Counted from the first letter of the stretch, positions 52,475-61,487 are shown. The stretch is 64,000 nt of DNA from Arthrobacter_M sp030063245 (GCF_051131705.1 NZ_CP180316.1:3100001-3164000), one strand, 5' to 3'. Numbers and translations: made by a program. Notes: generated by a model not told the origin, from the letters alone.

Positions 52475-53302
52475 TCAGACCAGACGGTTTGCAACAAGGA
52501 ACTCGGCCAGCTCGGTGGCTGCGGTTCCGTCGTCGACGATTTTCCTGCCCGCAGCGCGGGCCGTGCGTTCGGTGGTGGACACAACCACCGTGCTGCCGAC
52601 CCTGGCATCCGCACCGGGTCCGAAGCCCGTCAGGCCTGCGCCGCCCAACTCTGCGCTGCCGAGGTCGGCGCTGCCCAGATCTGCCACAGACAGTGTAGTG
52701 ACAGGCTTGCGCTTGGCGGTCAGAATGCCCTTGAAATTCGGGAACCGGGCCTCTGCGGAGCTTTCGGTCACGGTCACGATGGCGGGCAGTGCCGCATGGA
52801 CATTCAATGTGCCGCCCTCACCCTGGCGAACACCGCGTACAGCTCCCTCGGTGATCTCGGCGGAAACCAATGAGCCAAGCAGCGGCAGGGCCAGGTGCTC
52901 GGCCACCATGGCCGGGACAACGCCGCCGCGGCCGTCGGTGGATTCGTTGCCGGCGAGCACGATGTCGAACCCGGTGACCTTCAGCCCAGCCGCGAGTGCT
53001 GCCGCGGTACGTTTGGTGTCCGCGCCCGCGAGGGAGTCGTCGAGGATGTGCACGCCGGAGTCCGCACCCATGGAAAGCGCCTTGCGCAATGCCTGGGTTG
53101 CCCCGTCCGGCCCCATCGTCATGACAACCACTTCGGTACTCTTATTCGCGTCCTTGACCCGCAGCGCCACCTCAAGGGCCCGCTCGTTGATCTCATCAAC
53201 AACGCTGTCGCCGGCATCACGGTCCAGCAGACCCGTCGTCAGATCAAGCTTTCGCTCTTCCGCCGTATCCGGCACCTGTTTTACGAGTACGACGATCTTC
53301 AT
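52475..53302 (-). CDS. etfB: Electron transfer flavoprotein beta subunit (copy 2)
   Basis: A 275-residue subunit. MKIVVLVKQVPDTAEERKLD is a near-consensus ETF-beta start; NERALEVALRVKD, VVVMTMGPDGATQALRKAL, FDIVLAGNESTDGRGGVVPA and FPNFKGILTAKRKPVTTL follow. A short repeat (DLGSADLGSAEL) occurs near 225-240. First gene of the etfBA-cytochrome unit. The MarR gene is divergent, with an inverted repeat between them. Confidence 0.93.
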   Translation of the reverse strand: MKIVVLVKQVPDTAEERKLDLTTGLLDRDAGDSVVDEINERALEVALRVKDANKSTEVVVMTMGPDGATQALRKALSMGADSGVHILDDSLAGADTKRTAAALAAGLKVTGFDIVLAGNESTDGRGGVVPAMVAEHLALPLLGSLVSAEITEGAVRGVRQGEGGTLNVHAALPAIVTVTESSAEARFPNFKGILTAKRKPVTTLSVADLGSADLGSAELGGAGLTGFGPGADARVGSTVVVSTTERTARAAGRKIVDDGTAATELAEFLVANRLV

Positions 53303-53377
53303 TCAACAACTCCTTTGTTGCAAAATCCTGCGGCGCAAAATCCTTTGATGCACAATGACTGATGCTTCACCACTGAG

Positions 53378-53399
53378 AATACTAGGAACTACTAGTATT
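53378..53399. promoter_or_regulatory. MarR-type operator between etfB and marR genes
   Basis: AATACTAG (53378-53385) and CTAGTATT (53392-53399) form a perfect 8-bp inverted repeat with a 6-base spacer. It is centred about 85 bases upstream of etfB and 100 upstream of the MarR start, a good place for shared control. The core is the same as at 41063-41078. Confidence 0.7.
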
Positions 53400-53490
53400 T
53401 ACTATGTGTCCCGAGTATTTTTTGTGATGAGGCTCGGTGTTTGCCGCCCGCCCGGTGCCGGCGGGAATCGTTCGTGAAAGGACTTTCGAC

Positions 53491-54027
53491 GTGCCCCCAG
53501 CAACGCCGTTGCCGATGGACCCAATCGCCGAGGCCAAGCGGCTGTGGATTTCGCACGGCTGGTCCGACGCGGCCGACGGAATGGCCGCCGTCACATCGAT
53601 CATTCGCGCTCAACAGATTATGTTGTCCCGCGTGGATGCCGCACTCAAGCCGCTTGGGTTATCGTTTGCGCGCTTTGAAATGCTGCGGTTGCTCAGCTTC
53701 AGCCGGGACGGGCTGCTGCCCATGGCAAGCGCGAGCGCCCGGCTGCAGGTCCATCCGACCAGCGTGACGAACGTGGTGGACAGGTTGGAGCGGGATGGCC
53801 TGGTGCGCAGATCCGCCCACCCGACGGACGGACGCGCCACCTTGGTGCTGCTGACAGACCTCGGCAGGGCCATGGTGGAGGATGCCACGGCCAGTCTCAA
53901 TGAACATGTCTTCCGCAGCCTTGGCATCCCGCCCGATGACCTGACACGTCTGGTCCAGACGTTGGCGCAGTTTCGGCGCGGTTCCGGCGACTTCGTCGAT
54001 CCACCCACTCCGCCGGACCCCCTGTAG
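53491..54027 (+). CDS. MarR-family transcriptional regulator
   Basis: A 178-residue winged-helix regulator. ADGMAAVTSIIRAQQIMLSR starts the dimerisation helix; LSFARFEMLRLLSFSRDGLL and MASASARLQVHPTSVTNVVD form the DNA-binding part; RSAHPTDGRATLVLLTDLGR is the wing. The GTG at 53491 has an AAAGGA site; an upstream frame start at 53437 is less likely. It is divergent from etfBA and likely binds the inverted repeat at 53378. Ligand could be an acyl-CoA, judged by context only. An insertion sequence landed 65 bases after its stop. Confidence 0.85.
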   Translation: MPPATPLPMDPIAEAKRLWISHGWSDAADGMAAVTSIIRAQQIMLSRVDAALKPLGLSFARFEMLRLLSFSRDGLLPMASASARLQVHPTSVTNVVDRLERDGLVRRSAHPTDGRATLVLLTDLGRAMVEDATASLNEHVFRSLGIPPDDLTRLVQTLAQFRRGSGDFVDPPTPPDPL

Positions 54028-54084
54028 CCGGAAGGAAGAACCGTAGCCGAGGGCTGTGCAAAGACAACGGAACCCCAAAACAGG

Positions 54085-55537
54085 CAAAAAGCGGCTCTTG
54101 TGACATATCCGTGGGCGTGACCTGCGCGCCTTAACGACCACACGCCGCTTTCTACCTAGGATTTTTGACTGTCAAAGGTACAAAAATCGAGGTTGGAAAA
54201 CGGCGTGCAGAAATCAAGCATATGGTGCACCCTGCTGGGTGTCGAAAAAACGATTGTCCGGGGTCTGGATTTCGAGGAGGACACCGGTGTTTTCATCGCC
54301 TTGGTGAGCCCCATGAAGTCCATGCGCAACCGGTGCGGGATCTGTTCCAGGCGGTGCCGCCGATACGACCGCGGCGGTGGTCCCAGGAGATGGCGGACCC
54401 TGGATCTGGGAACCATCGAAACCTACCTGGTCGCCGAATCACCGCGGGTGCGCTGCCCCGAGCACGGGGTCACCGTCGCCGCCGTCCCGTGGGCCCGGCA
54501 CCAGGCTGGCCACACCAGGATCTTTGACCAGCAGATCGCCTGGCTGGCCACCCAGACTTCCAAGAGCGCTGTCACCCAGTTGATGCGCATCGCCTGGCGC
54601 ACCGTGGGCTCGATCATCGATCGGGTTTGGAAGGACACCGCCGCGACCTTCGACCCGTTCGCGAACCTGACACGCATTGGCATTGACGAGATCTCTTACA
54701 AGCGCGGACACAAGTACCTCACCGTGGTCGTGGACCATGATTCGGGCCGGCTCATCTGGGCCTCGCCGGGACGGGACAAGGCCACCCTGGGCAAGTTCTT
54801 CGACGCTCTGGGGGACGAACGGTGCACCGAGATCACGCATGTATCCGCGGATGCGGCCGAGTGGATCGCCACCGTCGTGGCCGCGCGCTGCCCCCAAGCG
54901 GTCCGCGTGGCCGACCCGTTCCACATCGTCATGTGGGCCACCGACGCCCTGGATGCAGAGCGGCGCACCGCCTGGAACCGGGCACGGAAAGCGGCCCGGG
55001 AGAACGAACCGGCCCGTGGCCGCGGACGACCACCCAAGGTCGCGCCGGAGAGGCCCGACAGTGAGCGGGCCACCAAGCTGAAGAACAGCCGCTACGCACT
55101 CTGGAAGAACCCCGAGGACCTCACCGAAAAGCAGCAGGCGAAGCTGTCCTGGATCGTGCAGACCGACCCCGTCCTGGGCCGGGCCTACTACTTGAAGGAA
55201 GGGCTGCGCACGGTCTTCAAGCTCCCTTATGCCGAAGCCGTGGTGGCCCTGGACCGATGGGTGTCCTGGGCCAGGAGATCCAGGATCCCCTCCTTCGTGA
55301 AACTCCAAAAGGCCATCGTCAAGCACCGCGACAGCATCCTGGCATCCATCGAACACGGGCTGTCGAACGGACGGATTGAATCCATGAATACGAAGATCAG
55401 GCTGATCACCCGGGTGGCGTTCGGGTTCAAGTCCCCCGAGGCCCTGATCAGCCTGGCCATGCTCAGCCTGGGTGGCCGTAAACCGGTGCTCCCGGGACGG
55501 AAATGACCCACGGATGTGTCAGGAGAGCCCAAAAAGC
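54085..55537 (+). mobile_element. Complete ISL3-family insertion sequence with target duplication
   Basis: The element spans 54093-55529 (1,437 bp). Its 23-bp terminal inverted repeats (54093-54115 and 55507-55529) match at 20 positions and start GGCTCT. The 8-bp sequence CAAAAAGC flanks both sides exactly (54085-54092 and 55530-55537), the usual duplication length for ISL3. One full transposase gene is inside. The intact ends suggest a recent, possibly still active copy. It inserted downstream of the MarR gene and broke no recognisable gene. Confidence 0.95.
54205..55506 (+). CDS. ISL3-family transposase
   Basis: A DDE transposase of about 433 residues. An N-terminal zinc-ribbon-like part has RCGICSRRC and VRCPEHG. 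The catalytic acidic residues fit RIGIDEISYKRGHKYLTVVV (first D), VADPFHIVMWATDALDA (second D) and GRIESMNTKIRLITRVAFGF (E). RARKAARENEPARGRGRPPK is a basic insertion typical of actinobacterial members. The start is chosen at GTG 54205, with GAGG 12 bases upstream; TTG at 54193 adds four residues. The frame is intact. Confidence 0.92.
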   Translation: MQKSSIWCTLLGVEKTIVRGLDFEEDTGVFIALVSPMKSMRNRCGICSRRCRRYDRGGGPRRWRTLDLGTIETYLVAESPRVRCPEHGVTVAAVPWARHQAGHTRIFDQQIAWLATQTSKSAVTQLMRIAWRTVGSIIDRVWKDTAATFDPFANLTRIGIDEISYKRGHKYLTVVVDHDSGRLIWASPGRDKATLGKFFDALGDERCTEITHVSADAAEWIATVVAARCPQAVRVADPFHIVMWATDALDAERRTAWNRARKAARENEPARGRGRPPKVAPERPDSERATKLKNSRYALWKNPEDLTEKQQAKLSWIVQTDPVLGRAYYLKEGLRTVFKLPYAEAVVALDRWVSWARRSRIPSFVKLQKAIVKHRDSILASIEHGLSNGRIESMNTKIRLITRVAFGFKSPEALISLAMLSLGGRKPVLPGRK

Positions 55538-55679
55538 GCCCGCGTTGGGGTTCCGGTGACTGTGGCTCTCATGACGCGACCCACCCGCGACGACATTACG
55601 CCGCCCGTACTTACTTCACATCTTCTCGGTGTTCTTTGGCATGGCCCCAACAGGCGATCGTAAGGGGCGAACCGGTGTG

Positions 55680-55835
55680 TTAGGCGCGGTTTCGCACGCT
55701 ACGCATTACCCCCATGACGGCTCCAACTACAAGCACTACGATCCCGATCCACAGCAGGAACATCGCAGCTTTGACGGCAATGCCCAAAACGAGGAGGACG
55801 ACTCCAACAATTATCAGTGTAATTACTATTCCCAT
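55680..55835 (-). CDS. Small hydrophobic membrane protein (51 aa)
   Basis: A 51-codon frame on the reverse strand encodes two hydrophobic helices: MGIVITLIIVGVVLLVLGIA and FLLWIGIVVLVVGAVMG, with a basic end (RSVRNRA). Such two-helix small proteins are common in Arthrobacter-type genomes. No strong ribosome site is visible. Function unknown. Confidence 0.6.
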   Translation of the reverse strand: MGIVITLIIVGVVLLVLGIAVKAAMFLLWIGIVVLVVGAVMGVMRSVRNRA

Positions 55836-56016
55836 GCGCTGATCGTACAGGATTTACCCGGCCGCTGTTCAAGCGCAGACGTTCTTCGGGAAGCAGGTGA
55901 ATTAATCGATGCAATCCTGTCTTGGGCAGGGGCGGTCGCTTCCCGTCAGACAGCGACAAGGCGGGGAAGAAGGTCGGTTCCCGGGACACGGCAATCGCGG
56001 TGCGGCGCAAGCGCGT

Positions 56017-56361
56017 TCAATTCAGGGAAGCATCGGATGCTTGCGCATTGTGGGGTGCGCGTTCCAGATTGGTTTTGGCGAGGATGGCGGCAACGACCTC
56101 GGATACCAGGTCTTCCTTCTCGCGAGCCTTGGCATCTTCTTGTTGCTGAACCTCCACGCGTGCCGCCTGCCAGGCAGACCAATGACCCGAGACGAGTGCC
56201 CAAAGGGAAAGTGCCGAGACGTAAATGACCGAGTCCAACCAACCCATCCACAACGAGAACGGGATCATCACGAGCCAAAAGACCGCGAGCCACCCATTGA
56301 CTCGTCGCATGAAAGTAGGGTCTCCCTGGGCCATGGCCCACAGGCTCTTAACGGTGCTCAT
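56017..56361 (-). CDS. Small membrane protein of unknown function
   Basis: A 114-residue protein. After a soluble start (MSTVKSLWAMAQGDPTFMRR) come two membrane helices (VNGWLAVFWLVMIPFSLWMG and SVIYVSALSLWALVSGHW), then a charged coiled-coil tail (VEVQQQEDAKAREKEDLVSE) and AAILAKTNLERAPHN. The ATG at 56361 has a clear GGAGGTAAG site, so it is a real gene. No domain recognised. The similar small protein at 55680 lies downstream on the same strand. Confidence 0.8.
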   Translation of the reverse strand: MSTVKSLWAMAQGDPTFMRRVNGWLAVFWLVMIPFSLWMGWLDSVIYVSALSLWALVSGHWSAWQAARVEVQQQEDAKAREKEDLVSEVVAAILAKTNLERAPHNAQASDASLN

Positions 56362-56954
56362 CTTACCTCCAGCTAGATTTTGTACGCCGTAACGGCCCGG
56401 GTGAACCTTATCAGCGGGCGCCGCAATACCCCGGACGAACGGAGTGAACTGGAAGGATCGAACGGCTGACGGTTCTGAGGCGCCCCGCTACAGTAATTTT
56501 CGTCAGCACAGCGGATCACCCGCCTTCTGTGCGGAGCGACGTCGACATGCAGAAAGTCACGCCTTTGGTTTATCCGTGCCATCAGACATTGTGCCGTCGT
56601 TTAGCTGCGCTCTTTCAGGGCGTCCTCGATCGCCGGTTGCCTGCGCGTCGAACCGTTCGCTCGGCGAGGTGGAGGTTCTCGTTGCCTCCCTTCCCGTCAT
56701 TGGGCGCCGGACGCCGACCTGCTCGACTGTACGGGGACGAGCCGGCGTTTACGGGACCGCAAGGGAAGTCAGAGGCGCACCGGCGTGCCATCTTAGCGGA
56801 GCGGAAGGGTGCATTTGCGAGTCGGACACCAGGAGAATCCTCGAGGCCTAGGGTCCGGGCTGGGAGCCTTCGCCTGCCATGGACGCCACCAGCGTCACGG
56901 TGTCGACTGAAAACGCCGGCTAAAAGCTGGATCACCCACGCCGCGAGGTAAAAG
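56362..56954. other. About 600 bases without a recognisable gene
   Basis: The region before the second tRNA-fMet has overlapping open frames on both strands, but none has a start with a ribosome site or recognisable motifs. RSLGEVEVLVASLPVIG in one frame hints at a resolvase scrap, too weak to call. It could be decayed coding DNA. Confidence 0.4.
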
Positions 56955-56996
56955 AAAGAGGCCCTCACCGGCGTTTCCGCCAATCAGGGCCTCTTT
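56955..56996 (-). terminator. Terminator of the tRNA-fMet transcript (copy 2)
   Basis: A perfect 11-bp stem AAAGAGGCCCT (56955-56965) and AGGGCCTCTTT (56986-56996), with an inner GGCG/CGCC stem. It lies 3 bases beyond the tRNA 3' end. The loop and arms resemble the hairpin at 45263-45303. Confidence 0.8.
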
Positions 56997-56998
56997 CA

Positions 56999-57075
56999 TG
57001 GTTGCGGGGACAGGATTTGAACCTGTGACCTCTGGGTTATGAGCCCAGCGAGCTACCGAACTGCTCCACCCCGCG
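56999..57075 (-). tRNA. tRNA-fMet (CAT), copy 2
   Basis: A 77-nt initiator tRNA with encoded CCA and anticodon CAT, identical over its visible length to the one at 45305-45381. The C1-A72 mismatch and GGG/CCC anticodon stem are present. A TAGAGT-like -10 element lies about 13 bases upstream on the reverse strand. Confidence 0.95.
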
Positions 57076-57224
57076 TCGCATCACCAACTCTACCTGTGCG
57101 CCGTGGTGAGGCCAAATCGGCCAGGACCGCCGAGATGTTCCCTGCTGGACCATGGCCCGGGAATTCGGGACGGTTTCGTTGAATCCGTCCCGAATTCCCA
57201 AGCTTTAAGCTCAGATCACCAGGC

Positions 57225-60200
57225 CTACTTGGACGGGGTGGCTGACGACGACGGCGAACCGGTTGCGGCGCCCGAAGGGCCGGCTGACGGCGTGGCCGCC
57301 GGCGTTCCCGTCATCTTCGCCTCTGCCGCGAGCGCGGCAGCGATCGCCGCGTTGAGCTTCGTCTGGGCGGCACCGTAGGCGGCGAAGTCGCTCTTGGCCA
57401 GCGCGGCCTGTCCATCCTGGATTGCCTGGTTGGCATCCTGCAGCGCCTGGGTCAGCGAAGCCTGCGCCGTCGGGTCGGGAGCCACGGCGGGTCCACCGGT
57501 CCCGCCGGTCCCCGAACTTCCCGGCGTCGCCGTGCCGGTGGGCTTTTGGGAGTCGCCCGCCGCTGCACCCGAATTACCACCGAAGAGCTGGTCCAGCGCT
57601 TCGTTCAGGGTCGCCGCGTAACCGATCTTGTTGCCGAATGCCACCAGCACGCGCTGCAGGGTCGGATACGAGGTCTCACCGTTCGACTTCACGTAAACCG
57701 GCTGTACATACAGGAGTCCTCCGCCGACCGGAAGGGTCAGAAGGTTACCGTTGATCACGGTGGACTGGCCCAGCCGGAGCACGTTCAGCTGCTGCGAGAC
57801 GGACGGGTCGGAGGTGAAGGTGTTTTGCACCTGCCCGGGCCCGGGGACCTGGGTCTCCGTGGGCAGCTCCAGCAGTCTGAGTTTGCCATAACCGGCCGCC
57901 TTCACCCCCTTTTCGTTCCCGGCGTCCGCATCCGCTGCCATGAAGCCGTAGAGCACGTTCCGTGAGTCTGTGCCCTGCACGGACTGCGGGATAAAGGATG
58001 TGGTCAGGGAGAACGCCGTCTTGTCCTGGCCCGGCATCTGCAGGGAGAGGTAGTACGGCGGCTGCTTAACGTTGTCCGTGGGCGAGGTGGGATCGTTCGG
58101 GACGCTCCACGCCTCGGTGTTTTGGTAGAACTTCCCCGGATCCGTCACGTGATAACGGCCCAGCAGTTCGCGCTGTACCTTGAAGAGATCCTCCGGGTAG
58201 CGCACATGGCTCATCAGATCGCCGGACATCTCCGTAAACGGTTTGATCGTCGTCGGGAACACCTTCTGCCAGGCCTTGAGGATCGGATCCTGATCGTCCC
58301 AGGCATAGAGGGAAACCGAACCATCATAGGCGTCAACTGTGGCCTTGACCGAATTGCGGATGTAGTTGATCGAGCTGTTCGGCAGCGCGCCCGTTCCGTT
58401 CTTGGACGTCAGCGAATCCGTGGTGGCGGATTCCAGCTGCTGTTGCTGCGCGTACGGGTACGCGGAGCTGGTGGTGTAGCCGTCCACGATCCATTTGACC
58501 CGCCCGTCGATGACGGCGGGGTACGGATTCCCGTCGATGGTCAGATAGGGCGCGACCTTGGCAACCCGCTCCTCCGGCGTCCGGTCATAGAGAATCTGGG
58601 ACTTGTCGTTGACCCCATTGGTCAGCAGCAGGTCCGAGGACTGGAACCTGATGGAGTACAGCAGCCGGTTGAACCAGTTACCCACGTTCGGTCCGCCGTT
58701 GCCGGCGAAGGTTGAGTTGGAATCGGTGCCTCCGCTCGAGCTCTGCGGCCGGTCCAGTTCAACGTGTGTACCGTCGGCGTTGCCGCCCACGATCGAGTAA
58801 TCGGGTGAAAACTGGCCGAAATAGATCCGCGGCTGGTAGCTGGTATCGGTGCCCAGCTTGCCGACCGACGGCACACCGGACTGCATGAATACCGGCTTGC
58901 CATCAACGGTGGCCGTATTTCCGTAGGCGGCCACCACGCCGTAGCCGTGCGTGTAGACCAGGTGATTGTTGTACCAGGTCTGCTGGGCGGTGGGGATGCC
59001 GTTCGGGTTCAGTTCGCGCACCGCGATGACGGTGTCCTGGACCTTGCCGTCAATCGTGTAGCGGTCCACATTCAACGTGCTGGGGAACTTGTAGTACGGG
59101 CGGTACTGTTCCAGCTGGCCAAAGGTGGTGGAGATCAGGTTCGGATCCAGCAGGCGGATATTCGCTGCCGTTTCCGCGTCCTGCCGCAGCGCACCCGGGG
59201 TGGCGTCCGTCGTCGCGTTGTACGGGGTCACCTCGACGTTATCCAAACCGTACGCCGAGCGGGTCATGTTGATGTTCTTTTGGATATACGCCGACTCCAG
59301 CGACTGCTCCGAAGGCTTGACCTGGAACTGCTGCACCGCCCAGGGGTAGATGCCGCCGGCCAGCAGCGAGGTGATGATCAACATCGCGGTCCCGATGATC
59401 GGCAGCCGCCAGCGGCCGATGACCGCGGTCACGATGAACAACACCGCGACCAGGCCCGCGGCAACGGCCAGGATGGCTTTGGTCGGGATGACGGCGTTGA
59501 CATCCGTGTACATCGCGCCGGACCGCAGACCGCTGTTGTCCTGCAGCGTGGTGAAGCGGTCCAGCCAGAAGTTGATCGCCAGCAGAACGAGGAAGACGGC
59601 GGCGAGGACGGCCAGGTGGATCTGTGCGGCGCGGCTGGTGAACAGTCCGCGCTCCTGCAGCCTGATGGCCCCATACAGATAGTGCGTCATGATGCCGGCG
59701 ATGGCCGCAATGAGCACCACGCTGATCAGGAACCCGATGACAAATCCGAGGAACGGCAGAGTGTTGAGGTAAAAGCTCAGATCAAGTCCGAACTGCGGAT
59801 CCTTCTGCCCGAAGGGCACTTGGAAGAAGAACAGCAATACCTTCTGCCACTGGCCGGCCGCAGCGGTGCCGGCGAACAAAGCGAAGACGGCGGGCACACC
59901 GATCATGACCAGCCGACGGACCGGTTCCAGCTGAGCCTGGTAGTGGTTCAGGTTGTCCTGGACCTGGCTGTCCGGGGCATAGACCGGACGGGCCCGGTAG
60001 GCGACTTTAACGGAGGCGTAAACCCCACCGCCCATGATCAGGAACCCGACCAGGAAGGTCAGCAGGCGCGAGGCGTTTTCACGCCAGAAGACTTCCAAAA
60101 AGCCGAGCTGGTTATACCAGAGGACGTCAGTGTAGACGTTAGCGAAGAAGACGAATGCGACGACCAGAGCTGCCACCACGAGGAGTGTGGGCAGCAGCGG

Positions 60201-60257
60201 CCCGCGCCGGCGTCGGATGTTGGCGGGTCTGTTCGGACTGGCAGGACGGGAAGTCAC
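57225..60257 (-). CDS. UPF0182 family large membrane protein
   Basis: A 1,010-residue protein of the actinobacterial/cyanobacterial UPF0182 (COG1615) family. The first 330 residues have about seven membrane helices (PLLPTLLVVAALVVAFVFF, FVIGFLISVVLIAAIAGIM, AAVFLVLLAINFWLDRFTTL). The large outside domain contains SAYGLDNVEVTPYNATTDAT, NLISTTFGQLEQYRPYY and FKVQRELLGRYHVTDPGKFY, all conserved in the family. The C-terminal 110 residues are a Gly/Pro/Ala-rich linker, a short helical repeat and a Ser/Pro tail. Function unknown. GTG start at 60257 with an AGAGGTAAGC site. The PDZ/S16 protease gene lies upstream on the same strand. Confidence 0.93.
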   Translation of the reverse strand: MTSRPASPNRPANIRRRRGPLLPTLLVVAALVVAFVFFANVYTDVLWYNQLGFLEVFWRENASRLLTFLVGFLIMGGGVYASVKVAYRARPVYAPDSQVQDNLNHYQAQLEPVRRLVMIGVPAVFALFAGTAAAGQWQKVLLFFFQVPFGQKDPQFGLDLSFYLNTLPFLGFVIGFLISVVLIAAIAGIMTHYLYGAIRLQERGLFTSRAAQIHLAVLAAVFLVLLAINFWLDRFTTLQDNSGLRSGAMYTDVNAVIPTKAILAVAAGLVAVLFIVTAVIGRWRLPIIGTAMLIITSLLAGGIYPWAVQQFQVKPSEQSLESAYIQKNINMTRSAYGLDNVEVTPYNATTDATPGALRQDAETAANIRLLDPNLISTTFGQLEQYRPYYKFPSTLNVDRYTIDGKVQDTVIAVRELNPNGIPTAQQTWYNNHLVYTHGYGVVAAYGNTATVDGKPVFMQSGVPSVGKLGTDTSYQPRIYFGQFSPDYSIVGGNADGTHVELDRPQSSSGGTDSNSTFAGNGGPNVGNWFNRLLYSIRFQSSDLLLTNGVNDKSQILYDRTPEERVAKVAPYLTIDGNPYPAVIDGRVKWIVDGYTTSSAYPYAQQQQLESATTDSLTSKNGTGALPNSSINYIRNSVKATVDAYDGSVSLYAWDDQDPILKAWQKVFPTTIKPFTEMSGDLMSHVRYPEDLFKVQRELLGRYHVTDPGKFYQNTEAWSVPNDPTSPTDNVKQPPYYLSLQMPGQDKTAFSLTTSFIPQSVQGTDSRNVLYGFMAADADAGNEKGVKAAGYGKLRLLELPTETQVPGPGQVQNTFTSDPSVSQQLNVLRLGQSTVINGNLLTLPVGGGLLYVQPVYVKSNGETSYPTLQRVLVAFGNKIGYAATLNEALDQLFGGNSGAAAGDSQKPTGTATPGSSGTGGTGGPAVAPDPTAQASLTQALQDANQAIQDGQAALAKSDFAAYGAAQTKLNAAIAAALAAEAKMTGTPAATPSAGPSGAATGSPSSSATPSK

Positions 60258-60335
60258 GCTTACCTCTGTTTAGTCGGTGGTGGGAGTGATGATGTCATTT
60301 TGTGCTGTAAATTCCAGGATTATGTCATGGCGGTT

Positions 60336-61487
60336 TCAACCTGCCGTGCAGGTCGGCAGTGCGGGATCGTTTTGACCGGCGGCGATCTGGGCCACGGCAT
60401 CTTCGGCCTGCTGCAGGGTCGCTACCCGGACCACCTGAAGGCCGGCGGGCACGTGCCCCACCACCTCGCCGCAGTTCGCAGCCGGGGCCAGAAAGACGGT
60501 GGCCCCGCTTTGCCGGGCACCGATCATTTTCTGGGCGATGCCGCCTATCGCTCCGACGTTACCCGCCGGATCGATGGTGCCGGTCCCGGCGAAGTGCTTA
60601 CCGCCGGTGAGGTCCCCGGAGGTGACGGTGTCGATTATGCCCAAGGCAAACATCATTCCGGCGCTGGGGCCGCCCACGTTGCTTAGCGAGATGTTGACGT
60701 CGAAGGGGAACTTGAAGTTGTTCTGCAGCGCAATGCCCAGCAGATACTTCCCTGCCGTGCTCTTTTGCGGGATTATGGTCTTGGTCAGCAGATCGGAACC
60801 GCGGCGCACCTCCATGCTGATCGCCTTGCCGTTGCCGCCGGCCAAAGCATCCTGGATGACCTTGATGTCCGTGATCGGGGTACCGTCGATGGACACCAGG
60901 ACGTCGCCGGGCTCCAGCTGGCCCTGCGAGGCGGAGCCTTCGGGAATTGCCGCCACCGCCAGCGTGGTGTCGAAGGGGATCTTCAGCTGGGTCAGGGCTG
61001 CCGCCGTCGCGTCTTCCTGCGAGGTCGTCATGGCGACGGCGTTCTGGCTGCTGATCTCCTGCTGGCTGGTCCCCGGCGGGTACAGCAGCTCTTCCGGGAT
61101 GACCGAGCGGCTGCTGTCCAGCCAGGCTCGGTACGCCTCGACGACGTTCACGTTGCTGTTCGGACCGCCGCTGACGGAAACGGTCACGAGATCGAGCTGC
61201 CCGTCGGCCGGGAACGTCTGATGCCCGCTGACCTGGATGACGGGCTTGCCGCTATCCTTGCCCAAGGTGTTGAAGGTGGGCCCCGGGGATTCAATCACAT
61301 ACGGCACCGGCAAGCTCAGTGCCACGATGCACAGGGCGACGGCCAGTACTCCGGAAACTATCATCGTGATGAAGCGGCCGTCACGGGGCCTCTGCGGTGC
61401 CGGCACAGTGGAGGGACCGGACCAGGCAGCGGCGGGCCCTCCGATGGGTTGCCCTTGGGTGGGCCCCCCGGTGTTCGGATCGCTCAC
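60336..61487 (-). CDS. Membrane-anchored PDZ and Lon-type (S16) protease, YlbL-like
   Basis: A 383-residue protease. One membrane helix near residue 45 (FITMIVSGVLAVALCIVALS) precedes an outside part: PYVIESPGPTFNTLG, a PDZ domain at about 175-250 (LEPGDVLVSIDGTPITDIKV) and a Lon-type catalytic domain with Ser in NVGGPSAGMMFALGIID and Lys in GGIAQKMIGARQSGATVF, the Ser-Lys dyad. YlbL-type proteases cleave cell-division or stress proteins in other Gram-positives. I prefer GTG 61487 (with GAGAGGTACAGG) to the TTG at 61538. It sits 78 bases upstream of the UPF0182 gene. Confidence 0.9.
   Translation of the reverse strand: MSDPNTGGPTQGQPIGGPAAAWSGPSTVPAPQRPRDGRFITMIVSGVLAVALCIVALSLPVPYVIESPGPTFNTLGKDSGKPVIQVSGHQTFPADGQLDLVTVSVSGGPNSNVNVVEAYRAWLDSSRSVIPEELLYPPGTSQQEISSQNAVAMTTSQEDATAAALTQLKIPFDTTLAVAAIPEGSASQGQLEPGDVLVSIDGTPITDIKVIQDALAGGNGKAISMEVRRGSDLLTKTIIPQKSTAGKYLLGIALQNNFKFPFDVNISLSNVGGPSAGMMFALGIIDTVTSGDLTGGKHFAGTGTIDPAGNVGAIGGIAQKMIGARQSGATVFLAPAANCGEVVGHVPAGLQVVRVATLQQAEDAVAQIAAGQNDPALPTCTAG

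Noticed and set aside
56440..56850. Possible resolvase remnant before the second tRNA
   Set aside because: Only one short segment vaguely resembles a resolvase; not enough to call.
58947..60686. 579-codon forward frame opposite UPF0182
   Set aside because: Asp/Gln/His/Arg-rich antisense shadow of a conserved membrane protein gene.
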